This document shows positions 34,138-44,201 of a stretch of 64,000 nt of DNA, in pieces. Below the pieces are notes generated by a model, which worked only from the letters and a program-made list of their open reading frames with translations, searched no databases and was not told the DNA's origin. The first letter of the stretch is position 1, and every line of letters starts with the position of its first letter. The position numbers and the translations under genes were made by a program. The DNA is from Lignipirellula cremea (GTDB taxonomy: Bacteria; Planctomycetota; Planctomycetia; Pirellulales; Pirellulaceae): positions 2,585,001 through 2,649,000 of the forward strand of contig NZ_CP036433.1 of the NCBI RefSeq assembly GCF_007751035.1, read 5' to 3'.

Positions 34138-37020
34138 TTAACCTTCGGCCTCGCCAGGCATCGACAGCAGCGGACGCAGGAAACGGCCGGTGTGGCTGTT
34201 TGCGTTGGCCGCGACTTCCTCAGGCGTGCCTTCGGCCAGCAGGCAGCCGCCGCCGGCGCCGCCGTCGGGGCCCAGGTCGAGGACCCAGTCGGCCGTTTTG
34301 ATGACTTCCATATTATGCTCAATGACGATCATGGTGTTCCCTTTGTCGACCAGCCGCTGGAACACATCGAGCAGGCGGCGGATGTCTTCAAAGTGCAGGC
34401 CGGTCGTCGGTTCGTCGAGCAGGTAGAGCGTGGCCCCGGTGTCAACACGTGACAGTTCGGCCGCCAGTTTCACCCGCTGGGCTTCTCCGCCGGACAGGGT
34501 CGTCGAAGGCTGGCCCAGCGGCAGGTAGCCCAGGCCCACGTCCTGCAGGCTGGCCAGCGGCCGATGAATGTCGACGACGTTCTCAAAGAACTCCACCGCC
34601 TCGTCGACCCGCATCTCCAGGACTTCAGCAATCGACTTGCCGCGGTGCTTGACCTCAAGCGTCTGCCGGTTGAAGCGGGCGCCTTTGCAGCGCGGACAAG
34701 GGACGTACAGGTCGGGCAGAAAGTTCATCTCGATCTTCAGCAAGCCTTGGCCCTGGCACTCTTCGCAGCGGCCCGATTTGACATTGAAGCTGAAGCGGCT
34801 GGCGCGGAAACCGCGACGCTTGGATTCCTTGGCGGCGGCGAACAGCTTGCGAATCGGATCAAAGGCGCCCACGTAGGTCGCGGCGTTGCTGCGGGGGGAG
34901 CGTCCGATGGGGGACTGGTCGATGCGGACGACCTTGTCGATCTTGCTGGCCCCGCGGAGGCTGCGGAACGGACCGGGCCGCACGGCGGCGCCGCCCAGTT
35001 TGCGAATGAGGGCCGGCGCGAGCGTGTCGTTGACGAGCGAGCTTTTTCCCGATCCGCTGACGCCCGTCACGCAGACCATCGCCCCCAGCGGGAACCGGGC
35101 GGTCACGTCCTGCAGGTTGTTGGTCTGGGCGCCTTCGATCACGATCGAGTTGGCCTTGGCCGTGCGGCGCCGCTGGTCGGGCACGGCGATCTGCATGGCT
35201 CCGGAAAGATAGCGTCCCGTCAGCGATTGCGGGTCCAGGATGACTTCGGCGACCGTTCCCTGGGAGACGACCTGTCCGCCGGCCGTGCCGGCTCCGGGAC
35301 CGAAATCAATCAGCCGGTCCGACGCCCTCATCATCGCTTCATCGTGTTCCACGACCAGCACGGAGTTGCCGCGCCGCTGCAGATCCCGCAGCGCCGCGAT
35401 CAGCCGCTCGTTGTCGCGCGGGTGGAGGCCGATGGAAGGCTCGTCGAGCACATAACAGACGCCGACCAGTCCCGCGCCGATGCAGGTGCCCAGCCGGACG
35501 CGCTGGAGCTCGCCGCCGCTGAGCGTATCGGCGGAGCGGTCGAGGGTCAGGTAATCGACGCCCGCCTTCTGCAGGAACGATAGCCGCTGGCGGATCTCGG
35601 CGACGAGCGGTTCGCCGACGGGAGCTGCCGACGGATCGAACTCCAGGCTGGCGAAATAGTCGTCAGCCGCCGCCAGCGACAGCCCGCAGATCTCCTGGAT
35701 GTTCTTCTCCGCCAGCCGCACATGCAAAGCTTCCGGCCGCAATCGTCCTCCGCCGCAGGCCGGGCAGAGCGTTTCACCGCGGAACAGTTCCAGCTGCCCC
35801 AGACGGACGTCGTCGGTGGTGGTCGACCATTCCTTCTCCAGCAACTGCTGGAGCCCGACAAACTTCTGTTCGCCCTGCCAGAGCGACTGCTGGGCGGCGG
35901 GGGAGAGCTTGTCGTATGTGGCGGCGGCGGTCGCGTTCTGCAGTTTGAAAAACGGCTTCAGCTCGGCCAGTCGTTTCTTCAGGTTGACCTTCGTCAGGCC
36001 GCGCCAGGGGGCGATCCCCCCTTTTTTCAACGTCAGGCTGCCGTCGGGGAATACGAGTTCCGGGTCGAACTGTACCTTGACTCCCAGTCCATCGCAGACG
36101 GTGCAGGCGCCGTAGGGGCTGTTGAAGCTGAAGGTTCGCGGCTCCAGTTCGGTATAGCTGATCCCGCAGCGGGCGCACGCGTAAAGCGTGCTGTAGACGC
36201 GATCGCGCCACAGGCCGCGGGGGTGTTCCTCGTCGGCGGCCGACGTATCGAGCCAGCTGGCCAGCATGACGCCTTCGCCATGCTTCAGGGCCAGATCGAC
36301 CGACTCGGCAATGCGGGAATCCGAGCCGCTGCGAATGACGACCCGATCAACGACCGCTTCAATATCGTGCGCATGCCGCGGATCGAGCTCGGGGGCGTGA
36401 TCGATATCGAAGACTTCCCGGTCGATGCGCACCCGGACAAAACCGTTGCGGCGGACCTGGGCCAGGGTTTCTTCATGCTTCCCTTTCCGGCCGCGGGCGA
36501 GCGGGGCCAGCAGGATGACCTTCACTCCTTCGGGAAAGCCGAGCAACGACTCCTGGATCTGTTCCGACGATTGCTGCAGGATTGGCTCGCCGCACTGATA
36601 GCAATGCGGCAGTCCCAGTCGGGCCAGCAACAGCCGCAGGTAATCGTAGATCTCCGTGACGGTGCCGACCGTGCTGCGGGGATTGGCGTTGGCGGGACGC
36701 TGGTCGATGCAGACGGTGGGCTGCAGGCCTTCGATCAGGTCGACATCGGGCCGCTCGAGCTGATCGAGGAATTGTCGCGAATAGACCGAGAGGGTTTCAA
36801 AATACTGGCGGCGTCCTTCGGCAAAGACGGTATCAAAAGCCAGGCTGCTTTTGCCCGAACCGCTGGGGCCGGTGATCACCACAAACTGGTCGCGGGGAAT
36901 GTCCAGGTCGACATTTTTCAGATTGTGGGTGCGTGCGCCGCGGATGCGGATCGTTTCCTCCGGCGGGAGGGCGTAGGCGGAATCGGCTGTCGGCAGCGGG
37001 TCCAGCGCATCGTTATGCAT
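34138..37020 (-). CDS. uvrA: Excinuclease ABC subunit A
   Basis: 960 residues, full length. UvrA is the damage-sensing ATPase of nucleotide excision repair and works with UvrB and UvrC. Two ABC modules are present: Walker A GPSGSGKSSL (51-60) and GVSGSGKSSLVND, with signatures LSGGELQRVRLGT and LSGGEAQRVKLA. Zinc-binding Cys pairs are visible at CARCG...CTVCDG and at CEECQGQG...CPRCKG. The family opening IRIRGARTHNLKNVDLDIPRD is near the N-terminus. uvrB and uvrC are not in the window. The leader region towards nuoA is divergent, so uvrA and the nuo operon have separate promoters. Confidence 0.97.
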   Translation of the reverse strand: MHNDALDPLPTADSAYALPPEETIRIRGARTHNLKNVDLDIPRDQFVVITGPSGSGKSSLAFDTVFAEGRRQYFETLSVYSRQFLDQLERPDVDLIEGLQPTVCIDQRPANANPRSTVGTVTEIYDYLRLLLARLGLPHCYQCGEPILQQSSEQIQESLLGFPEGVKVILLAPLARGRKGKHEETLAQVRRNGFVRVRIDREVFDIDHAPELDPRHAHDIEAVVDRVVIRSGSDSRIAESVDLALKHGEGVMLASWLDTSAADEEHPRGLWRDRVYSTLYACARCGISYTELEPRTFSFNSPYGACTVCDGLGVKVQFDPELVFPDGSLTLKKGGIAPWRGLTKVNLKKRLAELKPFFKLQNATAAATYDKLSPAAQQSLWQGEQKFVGLQQLLEKEWSTTTDDVRLGQLELFRGETLCPACGGGRLRPEALHVRLAEKNIQEICGLSLAAADDYFASLEFDPSAAPVGEPLVAEIRQRLSFLQKAGVDYLTLDRSADTLSGGELQRVRLGTCIGAGLVGVCYVLDEPSIGLHPRDNERLIAALRDLQRRGNSVLVVEHDEAMMRASDRLIDFGPGAGTAGGQVVSQGTVAEVILDPQSLTGRYLSGAMQIAVPDQRRRTAKANSIVIEGAQTNNLQDVTARFPLGAMVCVTGVSGSGKSSLVNDTLAPALIRKLGGAAVRPGPFRSLRGASKIDKVVRIDQSPIGRSPRSNAATYVGAFDPIRKLFAAAKESKRRGFRASRFSFNVKSGRCEECQGQGLLKIEMNFLPDLYVPCPRCKGARFNRQTLEVKHRGKSIAEVLEMRVDEAVEFFENVVDIHRPLASLQDVGLGYLPLGQPSTTLSGGEAQRVKLAAELSRVDTGATLYLLDEPTTGLHFEDIRRLLDVFQRLVDKGNTMIVIEHNMEVIKTADWVLDLGPDGGAGGGCLLAEGTPEEVAANANSHTGRFLRPLLSMPGEAEG

Positions 37021-37455
37021 GCGACGTTTGCTTTAATCTATTCGCTTGGGAAACTCGCGAACCCGTAGTCAATTCGCGAGAAAACGGACATCTGCGTCGG
37101 GTTTGCCCTGATGGACGCGGCCGCCGGCGCCGACCGATTGCCATCGCGGGGATGGACGTCCTCTGGAGCTCTCACCCATCCAGTCAGGTTAACATAGGAA
37201 CAGGGATCTGCACCAGCCAGGAGTGAAAAGGGGGCCTTGCAGTCCCCGCGGGGATTTTACCGTTCGCCAAAAGGGGGTAGGAAGCGGGCGGCAGGGGCGA
37301 GAAACTCAAGGGCGAGGGGGTGGGTCGCCGCTTGACCGTTTCGGGCGAGGCCATTACGATGCCGCTGTTGGCCCTGTGGCCGACTTTTGTCACGGCGTAC
37401 TTTGTGATAGAATTCACAAACTCCCCCAGTGCTCCCGGAATTTCGTGGGAAAGTC
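37021..37455. other. Divergent intergenic region between uvrA and the nuo operon
   Basis: 435 bases without a gene. It must contain the uvrA promoter leftwards and the nuo promoter rightwards. Direct features are a short palindrome TCCCCGCGGGGA near 37246 and a possible promoter at 37387-37413. No LexA-type box was recognised, though the planctomycete consensus was not available for comparison. Confidence 0.55.
37387..37413 (+). promoter_or_regulatory. Possible promoter of the nuo operon
   Basis: TTGTCA (37387-37392) and TAGAAT (37408-37413) resemble sigma-70 -35 and -10 elements, but the spacer is 15 bp, shorter than the optimal 17. They lie about 43 bp before the nuoA start, a sensible distance. 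This is a weak call by eye. Confidence 0.3.
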
Positions 37456-37872
37456 ATGACGACGCTGATCTTGCCGATTTGCCTTTTCGCTGTCTGTGCC
37501 GCGTTATTAGCGGGCGGCATGCTAGCGGCGGGCACCCTTTTGGGTCCACGTCGCCAGGGCGCGGTCAAACAGATGCCGTATGAAAGCGGCATGGATCCGA
37601 TCCACGACACGCGACGCAAGTTTGATGTGCGCTTTCACCTGGTCGCCATCGCCTTTTTGATGTTCGACGTGGAAGTGCTCTTTCTCTATCCCTGGGCCAC
37701 AGCCGCCGGGAATCAGGAGCACGGCATTACCGCCGTGGTTGCTGAGGCGCAGGCTGCAGGCTTCACTGATTTCACACGATTGCTCGTGTTTGCCGACGTG
37801 ATGGTGTTCATGTTGCTGCTCACGGCGGGCTTCGTTTATGCATGGCGCAGAGGAGTCTTTCGATGGAGATAG
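37456..37872 (+). CDS. nuoA: NADH-quinone oxidoreductase subunit A
   Basis: 138 residues, three transmembrane helices, small membrane subunit of respiratory complex I. Typical sequence: [44 protein letters not shown], containing the conserved YESG and the FDVE acidic motif in TM2. A GGGAAAG purine stretch precedes ATG 37456. Its last codons overlap the start of nuoB by ten bases, implying translational coupling. It opens a 14-gene operon. Confidence 0.95.
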   Translation: MTTLILPICLFAVCAALLAGGMLAAGTLLGPRRQGAVKQMPYESGMDPIHDTRRKFDVRFHLVAIAFLMFDVEVLFLYPWATAAGNQEHGITAVVAEAQAAGFTDFTRLLVFADVMVFMLLLTAGFVYAWRRGVFRWR

Positions 37873-38402
37873 AACTTCCCGAAAACGTGGTGGTCAGCAA
37901 GCTCGACGAGCTGGGTAACTGGTGTCGTAAGAATAGCTTGTGGCCGATGCCGTTCGCCACCGCCTGCTGCGGGATCGAGCTGATGGCGACCGGCGCCAGT
38001 CGGCACGACATTGCCCGCTTTGGCGCTGAAGTGTTCCGTTTTAGCCCCCGCCAGTGCGATCTGATGATTGTCGCCGGCCGCGTGGCGATGAAAATGCTGC
38101 CCGTACTGCAGCGTATCTGGCAGCAGATGCACGAGCCCAAGTGGTGTATTTCCATGGGCGCTTGCGCCTCGACGGGCGGCGTGTTTGACACCTACTGCGT
38201 GGTGCAGGGGATCGACCGTTTTATTCCGGTGGATATGTACGTGCCCGGTTGCCCGCCGCGTCCCGAGCAGTTGCTCCAGGCGATTATCGACCTGCAGGAC
38301 AAGATCCAGGGCGAGGGAACGATCAACGGACGCGAGTTCAATACGCAGCAACGCCAGCGGGCGAAACGCGCCCTGGTGGAGTTGCCGATTATCGGCCAGT
38401 AA
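37863..38402 (+). CDS. nuoB: NADH-quinone oxidoreductase subunit B
   Basis: 179 residues. This peripheral-arm subunit carries cluster N2, the last iron-sulfur cluster before quinone. Ligand motifs are visible: [23 protein letters not shown] (tandem Cys), MGACASTGG and VPGCPPRPE. The start ATG 37863 is chosen from GAGGAG seven bases upstream; an ATG 21 bases earlier is possible. The C-terminus is slightly extended beyond the core. Confidence 0.96.
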   Translation: MEIELPENVVVSKLDELGNWCRKNSLWPMPFATACCGIELMATGASRHDIARFGAEVFRFSPRQCDLMIVAGRVAMKMLPVLQRIWQQMHEPKWCISMGACASTGGVFDTYCVVQGIDRFIPVDMYVPGCPPRPEQLLQAIIDLQDKIQGEGTINGREFNTQQRQRAKRALVELPIIGQ

Positions 38403-38590
38403 CAAGTTTAGTAGTAAGTGTTGCCGGTCGCCGCCCGTCATTGGCTGGTGCGGTGGGCCGGGAGTTTTTGATTGAGGTGTCGCTGGAAATCCTGTTTTCA
38501 GCAAACGGTTGGCGGATGGCCCGCTGAATGGCCCGCTGGGGTTGTTCATCCTGTTTGCTGTTCCTGAATTTTGGAAGCTTGACGATCGCC

Positions 38591-39091
38591 ATGCCCTGTT
38601 CTCCGGAAATCCTCGACGCCCTGAAGCAGCACTGCGGTGAGATGCCCGTCAGTGAGTTTCGGGGGCAGACGCGCGTGATCGCCCCGCAGGCGAAGCTGTT
38701 TGAAGTGCTTGCTTTCCTGAAGCAGGAGCAGGGCTTTGACTTCCTGTGCGACATTACCTGCGTCGACTATCTCAACTATCGCGGCGCCACGGACCGCTTT
38801 GGCCTGGCCTATATGCTGGTGCGGCATGAGGAGTGGGAGCGGCTGATCGTGCGGTGCATGCTGAATGAGCCCGATTTGACCGTGCCTTCGGCGACGCCCT
38901 TGTTTGAAGGGGCGAACTGGCTGGAGCGCGAGGTCTGGGATATGTTCGGAATTCCCTTTGAAGGGCATCCCGACCTGCGTCGAATTTTGATGCCTGAAGA
39001 GTTTACGGCCCATCCGCTGCGCAAGGACTACCCCTTGCAAGGACGCGGCGAGCGGCATAATTTTCCGGTGCTTCGTCGCGGCCAGGCGTAA
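38591..39091 (+). CDS. nuoC: NADH-quinone oxidoreductase subunit C
   Basis: 166 residues forming the 30-kDa subunit of the connecting module. The signature ends the protein: WLEREVWDMFGIPFEGHPDLRRILMPEEFTAHPLRKDYPLQGRGER. It is a separate gene, not fused to nuoD as in some proteobacteria. The start at 38591 matches the beginning of conserved sequence; the frame is open for 21 codons upstream. About 190 bp separate it from nuoB. Confidence 0.95.
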   Translation: MPCSPEILDALKQHCGEMPVSEFRGQTRVIAPQAKLFEVLAFLKQEQGFDFLCDITCVDYLNYRGATDRFGLAYMLVRHEEWERLIVRCMLNEPDLTVPSATPLFEGANWLEREVWDMFGIPFEGHPDLRRILMPEEFTAHPLRKDYPLQGRGERHNFPVLRRGQA

Positions 39092-39138
39092 GCTGTCCGT
39101 ACCCGTTTTTATCCTGCCATTGATGGATTGGATTGAAG

Positions 39139-40362
39139 ATGCCGCTGACGCCTTCGTCGCTCGCCAGTCCTGAGGAAACGAGCGAACAGGATTATCTGTG
39201 GACGCTGAACTTCGGCCCGCAGCATCCGGCGACGCATACCACCCTGCGGATCGTGCTGAAGCTCGACGGCGAGCGCGTCGTCGACGCGGTTCCCGATATC
39301 GGCTACCTGCATTCCGGCTTTGAAAAGATCGGCGAGCATCTCGACTACAACCAGTATGTCACCGTTACCGATCGCATGAACTACATTTCGCCAATGGCCA
39401 ACAATGTGGCCTGGCATCATGCGGTGGAAACGCTGTGCGGTATCGAACTGACTCCCCGCGGCAAATATATCCGCGTGATTATTTCGGAGTTGGCCCGGAT
39501 TAGCGATCACCTGCTCAGCACCGGGGCGATGGGACTGGACACCGGGGCCTTTACCTTCTTTTTGTACGCGTTCTACCAGCGCGAAGTCATTTACGACATT
39601 TTTGAAACGCTGTGCGGCGCCCGCTTTACCAACAGTTATACGCGGGTTGGCGGGTCGATGTACGACATGACCCCGTTGGTGATTGAAAAGATTCGCACGT
39701 TCGTCAAAACGTTCCCGGCAACGGTCGACGACATGGAGCGACTGCTGAACCGCAACCGCATTTTTGTCGACCGCATGAAAGATGTCGGCCTGCTGACCAA
39801 GGCCGAAGCGCTCAGCTTCAGCGCCAGCGGGCCGGTCGCCCGGGCCAGCGGCGTGCCGTGCGACCTCCGCAAGGATGAGCCGTACCTGGCGTACGCCGAC
39901 TTTGATTTCAACGTCTGCTGTGCGACCGCCGGCGACTGCTTTGCCCGCTACTATGTGCGGATGGCCGAGATTCGCGAGAGCCTGAAGATTGTGCAGCAGG
40001 CGATTGAGAACCTGCCGTCGGGGCCCGCCAATATCGGTGTCGATGAACGAACCGCCCTGCCGACCAAGCAGCAGGTGTACCAGACGATCGAAGGCACCAT
40101 TACCCACTTTGAATTGACCATGGCCAATCGCGGCTTCACTGTCCCGCACGAGGAAGTGTACGCCGCGGTCGAAGCTCCTAACGGCGAGCTGGGTTTTTAC
40201 CTGGCGGGCGACGGCTCCGATGTGGCTTACCGGGCCCGCTGCCGGCCGCCTTCGTATATCCATTTTGGAATTTTTCCCCATCTGATTCGCGGCCATACGC
40301 TCAGCGACGTGGTCGCCGTGCTGGGGAGCTTGAATATTATTGCCGCCGAGCTGGATCGGTAG
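39139..40362 (+). CDS. nuoD: NADH-quinone oxidoreductase subunit D
   Basis: 407 residues. This 49-kDa subunit helps form the quinone-binding cavity. Motifs: LNFGPQHPATHTTLRIVLKLDGE, VPDIGYLHSGFEKIGEH with the conserved His/Glu, DRMNYISPMANNVAWHHAVE and RCRPPSYIHFGIFPHLIRGH near the end. The ATG at 39139 is preferred over the in-frame TTG six bases upstream. Full length and intact, including the HPATH loop. Confidence 0.96.
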   Translation: MPLTPSSLASPEETSEQDYLWTLNFGPQHPATHTTLRIVLKLDGERVVDAVPDIGYLHSGFEKIGEHLDYNQYVTVTDRMNYISPMANNVAWHHAVETLCGIELTPRGKYIRVIISELARISDHLLSTGAMGLDTGAFTFFLYAFYQREVIYDIFETLCGARFTNSYTRVGGSMYDMTPLVIEKIRTFVKTFPATVDDMERLLNRNRIFVDRMKDVGLLTKAEALSFSASGPVARASGVPCDLRKDEPYLAYADFDFNVCCATAGDCFARYYVRMAEIRESLKIVQQAIENLPSGPANIGVDERTALPTKQQVYQTIEGTITHFELTMANRGFTVPHEEVYAAVEAPNGELGFYLAGDGSDVAYRARCRPPSYIHFGIFPHLIRGHTLSDVVAVLGSLNIIAAELDR

Positions 40363-40473
40363 CCGTCCCGCGACGGCTGGTCTGTTCCGCGGGGGACCGG
40401 GCCGCATACGGCGGAACCGTTCCGCGTACGCCATTTATTTCCTTTACGACCTTTCTTCTTTCGCGAAACTGCC

Positions 40474-40959
40474 ATGTCGACCGGCGACCGCATCTTGACC
40501 GACGAAATGATCGCGGAGATCAAGGAGTTTTTCCCCCGGTACCCGTCGCGCCAGGCGGTGACCTTGCCGGCGTTGCATATCGTCAACGAGAAGTTGCGGC
40601 ATGTGCCGCTGCAGGCCGTGGTGGAAATCGCCCAGCTGCTGGACCTGGCTCCGGCCGAGGTGCAGGACACGCTCTCGTTCTACGGCATGTTTCCCCAGGA
40701 CAAGCCGCACGGAAGAACGCGGGCCTGGGTCTGCCGCTCGATCAGTTGCGCCCTCCGCGGCGGCGACGAATTGCTGGAACATATGTGCGACGAAGCCGGG
40801 ATTGAACCTGGCCAGACCACGCCCGACGGCAGTCTGACCCTGGAGTTCGCCGAGTGCCTGGGCGCCTGTGAACACGCCCCGTGTATTCTGGCCAACGAAG
40901 AGCTGCACAAGTCGGTCACCAAAGAAGAAGCCACCAAGTTGCTGGGCACGTTCAAGTAG
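40474..40959 (+). CDS. nuoE: NADH-quinone oxidoreductase subunit E
   Basis: 161 residues, thioredoxin-like [2Fe-2S] subunit of the NADH-oxidising module. N-terminal ILTDEMIAEIKEFFPRYPSRQAVTLPALHI, then the cluster ligands in VCRSISCALRGG and AECLGACEHAPCILANEE (C-x4-C and C-x3-C). Length is typical. nuoF follows 71 bp later. Confidence 0.95.
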   Translation: MSTGDRILTDEMIAEIKEFFPRYPSRQAVTLPALHIVNEKLRHVPLQAVVEIAQLLDLAPAEVQDTLSFYGMFPQDKPHGRTRAWVCRSISCALRGGDELLEHMCDEAGIEPGQTTPDGSLTLEFAECLGACEHAPCILANEELHKSVTKEEATKLLGTFK

Positions 40960-41030
40960 TCTCCGGCCTGGCCCGGTTTTGAATCGCCCTTCCCCACAGA
41001 CTTACCTTCGCATTTTGCGAGTCGATCGCT

Positions 41031-42377
41031 ATGGAACCTGTACTGCTCGCCAACATTCATCGCAGCGATAGCCACACGCTGTCGGGCTACGAGTCAACGG
41101 GCGGCTACAACGCGTATCGTAAAGTGCTGGCGGAAATGTCGCCTGACGACCTGAAAGATCTGGTCAAAGAAAGCGGCCTGCGCGGACGCGGCGGGGCCGG
41201 TTTTCCCACCGGTCTCAAGTGGACGTTCCTGCCCAAGAATCACCCGGGGCCGATCTACTTCTGTCTCAACGCCGACGAAAGCGAGCCGGGCACCTTCAAT
41301 AACCGCATCCTGATGGAAGAAGACCCGCATCAGGTGCTCGAAGGTCTGGCCCTCAGTTGCTACGCGACCGGCGCGGAAACGGCCTACTTTTACATCCGCT
41401 ACGAATACCCGCTCTGCTACAAGCGGCTCACGCAGGCGCTGGAAGAAATGTACGCCAAGGGGCTGCTGGGCAAGAATATCCTGGGCAGCGGCTTTAACCT
41501 GGATATCTACCTGCACCGCGGGGCGGCCGCCTACATTTGCGGCGAAGAAACAGGCCTGATCGAAAGCCTCGAAGGGAAGCGGGCCTGGCCCCGCATCAAG
41601 CCGCCGTTTCCCGCCATCGAAGGCGCCTTCCGCAAGCCGACGGTCGTCAATAACGTGGAAACGGCCGCCTGTGTGCCGCATATCGTCAACCGGGGCGTTG
41701 CCTGGTTCCGCTCCATGGGCGTGCAACCGGACCCGAACAACCCGCGTGATCCCGGCAGCTTTGGGCCGAAGCTCTACTGCCTCAGCGGTCATATCGAAAA
41801 GCCCGGCTGCTATGAAGCTCCGCTGGGCATTACGGTAAACGAGCTGATCCAGGAATATGGCGGCGGCATGCTGGACGGGCGACGTCCCAAAGCTGCCATC
41901 CCCGGCGGCATCAGCATGGGGTTGCTCACGGCCGACGAATTTGATTGCCCTCTCGATTTCAGCGGGCCGGGCCGTTATGGCTGCCTGGGTCTGGGAACCG
42001 CCGCGGTGGTGGTGATGGACGAGACCGTTTCGATGGTGGACTACCTGCACAACAGCGCCCGTTTTTTCGCCCATGAGAGCTGCGGCCAGTGCACCCCGTG
42101 CCGTGAAGGCACCTCTTGGTCGCTCAAAATGCTGGACCGGATCCAGGCGGGTCGCGGCCGGTTAATCGACCTCGACCTGCTGCTGGAGATTGGCGACACC
42201 ATCGGCATTATTCCCGGCACCACCATTTGTGGTCTGGCGGACGGCGCCGCCTGGCCGCTGAAGAACGCGATTCGCAAGTTCCGCGGCGAATTTGAAGATT
42301 TTATCAAGCAGACCAACCCCGACGGCTACGCGGAAACCAGCCCGGTACCGGCCTTGCATGAAATCCACGGACACTAA
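41031..42377 (+). CDS. nuoF: NADH-quinone oxidoreductase subunit F
   Basis: 448 residues. The NADH-binding flavoprotein subunit binds FMN and cluster N3. Motifs: GLRGRGGAGFPTGLKW (FMN/NADH-binding glycine loop), NADESEPGTFNNR, YICGEETGLIESLEGKR, and the cluster ligand region ESCGQCTPCREGTSW with a distant fourth Cys in TTICGLADGAAWP. Full length. Confidence 0.97.
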   Translation: MEPVLLANIHRSDSHTLSGYESTGGYNAYRKVLAEMSPDDLKDLVKESGLRGRGGAGFPTGLKWTFLPKNHPGPIYFCLNADESEPGTFNNRILMEEDPHQVLEGLALSCYATGAETAYFYIRYEYPLCYKRLTQALEEMYAKGLLGKNILGSGFNLDIYLHRGAAAYICGEETGLIESLEGKRAWPRIKPPFPAIEGAFRKPTVVNNVETAACVPHIVNRGVAWFRSMGVQPDPNNPRDPGSFGPKLYCLSGHIEKPGCYEAPLGITVNELIQEYGGGMLDGRRPKAAIPGGISMGLLTADEFDCPLDFSGPGRYGCLGLGTAAVVVMDETVSMVDYLHNSARFFAHESCGQCTPCREGTSWSLKMLDRIQAGRGRLIDLDLLLEIGDTIGIIPGTTICGLADGAAWPLKNAIRKFRGEFEDFIKQTNPDGYAETSPVPALHEIHGH

Positions 42378-42449
42378 ACCCCCGCGGCGTTTGCCTGCCG
42401 GCGACCCTTTGGTTCCTCCCCATCCGTTTTCTTTAATCCCGAAGTTACC

Positions 42450-44072
42450 GTGTCTATTGTTATCGTAAACGGTCAAGAGATCGAAGTCGGCGACGACGAG
42501 CAACTCAACGGTATCGAAATCGCCGAACGGGCGGGGCTCGAAGTACCGCATTATTGCTGGCATCCGGGAATGTCGGTCGTCGCCAGTTGCCGGATGTGCC
42601 TGGTCGAAACGGGCCGCAAGAACCCGGAAACCGGCGAAATCCAGATGATGCCGAAGCTGTCGCCGGCCTGCCAGACGCCCGCCACCGACGGCTCGGTCTT
42701 CGTCACCAACAGCGAGAAGGTCAAACAGGCCCGCGCGATGGTCGAAGAGGATCTGCTGATCCGGCATCCGATCGACTGCCCCATCTGCGACAAGGCCGGC
42801 GAGTGCCGCCTGCAGGATTACCACTTTGAGCACGGCCAGGGCGAACGCCGGGCCGACCTCAAGCCGTTCACCAGTCGGCGCCGTCCGCTGGGCGAAACGG
42901 TCACCCTGTTTGTCGACCGCTGTGTCATGTGCACCCGGTGCGTTCGTTTCTGCCGGGAGATTTCCGGCACCAGCGAACTGATGGTCGCCAACCGCGGCGC
43001 CCATGAGGAGATTGATGTCTTCCCGGGCTTCCCGCTCAACAACAAAATGTCCGGCAACGTGGTCGACCTGTGCCCCGTCGGCGCGCTGGGCGACAAGGAC
43101 TTTCTGTATTCGCAACGCGTCTGGTTCATGCAAACCCATGACCATGTCTGCGACGGCTGCAGCACCGGCTGTTCGATTCATGTCGACGAAAACCAGGACC
43201 ACGTGTATCGCATCCGGCCGCGCGAGAACCCGGAGGTCAACGAGTGGTGGATGTGCGACGACGGCCGTTACGGCTGGAAGCATGTGCATTCGCCCGAACG
43301 GCTGACGGAACCGATGCGGCAGATCGCCGCCGAACCGGGCAAACTGCAGCCGGCCCGGCTGGAATGGTCGCAGGCGCCCGACGCGATTGATGGAGCCCTG
43401 CGGAAGGCCGGTCGCCTGGCCGCGGTGCTGTCGCCCCATTTGACCGTCGAAGAAGCGTACCTGCTGGCCAAATATGTCCGCAGCATCGACCCCCAGGCTG
43501 TGCTGGCCGTGGGGCCCGTGGTGCAGGTCGGCGAGCCGGAGAAGTACCCGAACGGGTTCACAATCCAGGCGGAGAAATGCCCCAACCGCCGCGGCGTAGA
43601 AACGATCGTCAACCGGCTGGGCGGAGAACTGCTGGGCTGGGACGACTTTGTCGCTCGGCTGGAAAAAGAGACGTTCGGCGGCGTCTGGGTGTCGGGCGGT
43701 TATCCGTCCGCCTGGATCGACGAAGCGACCGCGGCGAAGTTCGCCAACGTGAAGACGCTGATCGTTCAGGACATGTTCCGTTCGCCGCTGTGGGAAAAGG
43801 CTCATTTCCAGCTGCCGGGCGCCGCCTCGGTGGAGCGGGAAGGGTCGTATGTAAATCATCACCAGCGGCTGCAGTCGTTTGGCTGGGCCATTCGCCCGCC
43901 GGCCGGCGTGATGGTGGAGGGTCGCTTGTACTGGCGGTTGCTGCAGCGGCCTGGCATGTACAATGGCGCCCAGTTGATGGGGGAAATCGCCCGCGAAATC
44001 GTCGATTTTGCGGCGGCCGCTCCCGGCGTTCCGCCCAACGGCGTCGACTTGCGGGTGAACCAGCTGGCTTGA
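42450..44072 (+). CDS. nuoG: NADH-quinone oxidoreductase subunit G (short form)
   Basis: 540 residues from a GTG start. The N-terminal [2Fe-2S] ferredoxin domain has CWHPGMSVVASCRMCLVE and C in LSPACQTP. A His/Cys-liganded cluster region follows (HPIDCPICDKAGECRLQDYHFEHG), then CVMCTRCVRFCREI, and the 4Fe4S_Mo/W region CDGCSTGCSIHVDENQ. The molybdopterin-oxidoreductase-like C-terminus is much shorter than in classical NuoG proteins of about 690-900 residues, ending after GSYVNHHQRLQSFGWAIRPP. It lacks catalytic molybdenum function in all complex I enzymes, so a reduced domain should be tolerated. Confidence 0.92.
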   Translation: MSIVIVNGQEIEVGDDEQLNGIEIAERAGLEVPHYCWHPGMSVVASCRMCLVETGRKNPETGEIQMMPKLSPACQTPATDGSVFVTNSEKVKQARAMVEEDLLIRHPIDCPICDKAGECRLQDYHFEHGQGERRADLKPFTSRRRPLGETVTLFVDRCVMCTRCVRFCREISGTSELMVANRGAHEEIDVFPGFPLNNKMSGNVVDLCPVGALGDKDFLYSQRVWFMQTHDHVCDGCSTGCSIHVDENQDHVYRIRPRENPEVNEWWMCDDGRYGWKHVHSPERLTEPMRQIAAEPGKLQPARLEWSQAPDAIDGALRKAGRLAAVLSPHLTVEEAYLLAKYVRSIDPQAVLAVGPVVQVGEPEKYPNGFTIQAEKCPNRRGVETIVNRLGGELLGWDDFVARLEKETFGGVWVSGGYPSAWIDEATAAKFANVKTLIVQDMFRSPLWEKAHFQLPGAASVEREGSYVNHHQRLQSFGWAIRPPAGVMVEGRLYWRLLQRPGMYNGAQLMGEIAREIVDFAAAAPGVPPNGVDLRVNQLA

Positions 44073-44201
44073 GGTCAGCGGGGTGAGGTTTGATCGTCGC
44101 TGCCGGGACCGTGTGGTTCTGGCGGAGGCGGTTATCGGTATTGTTGAGAAGCTGCGTTAGCAGACACTGAGAATTGTTTCGTACTCCTTCGAGAGCCTGC
44201 C

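Noticed and set aside
42162-43862. A 566-codon minus-strand frame opposite nuoG
   Set aside because: Shadow of a gene with intact iron-sulfur motifs; no domain in the antisense product.
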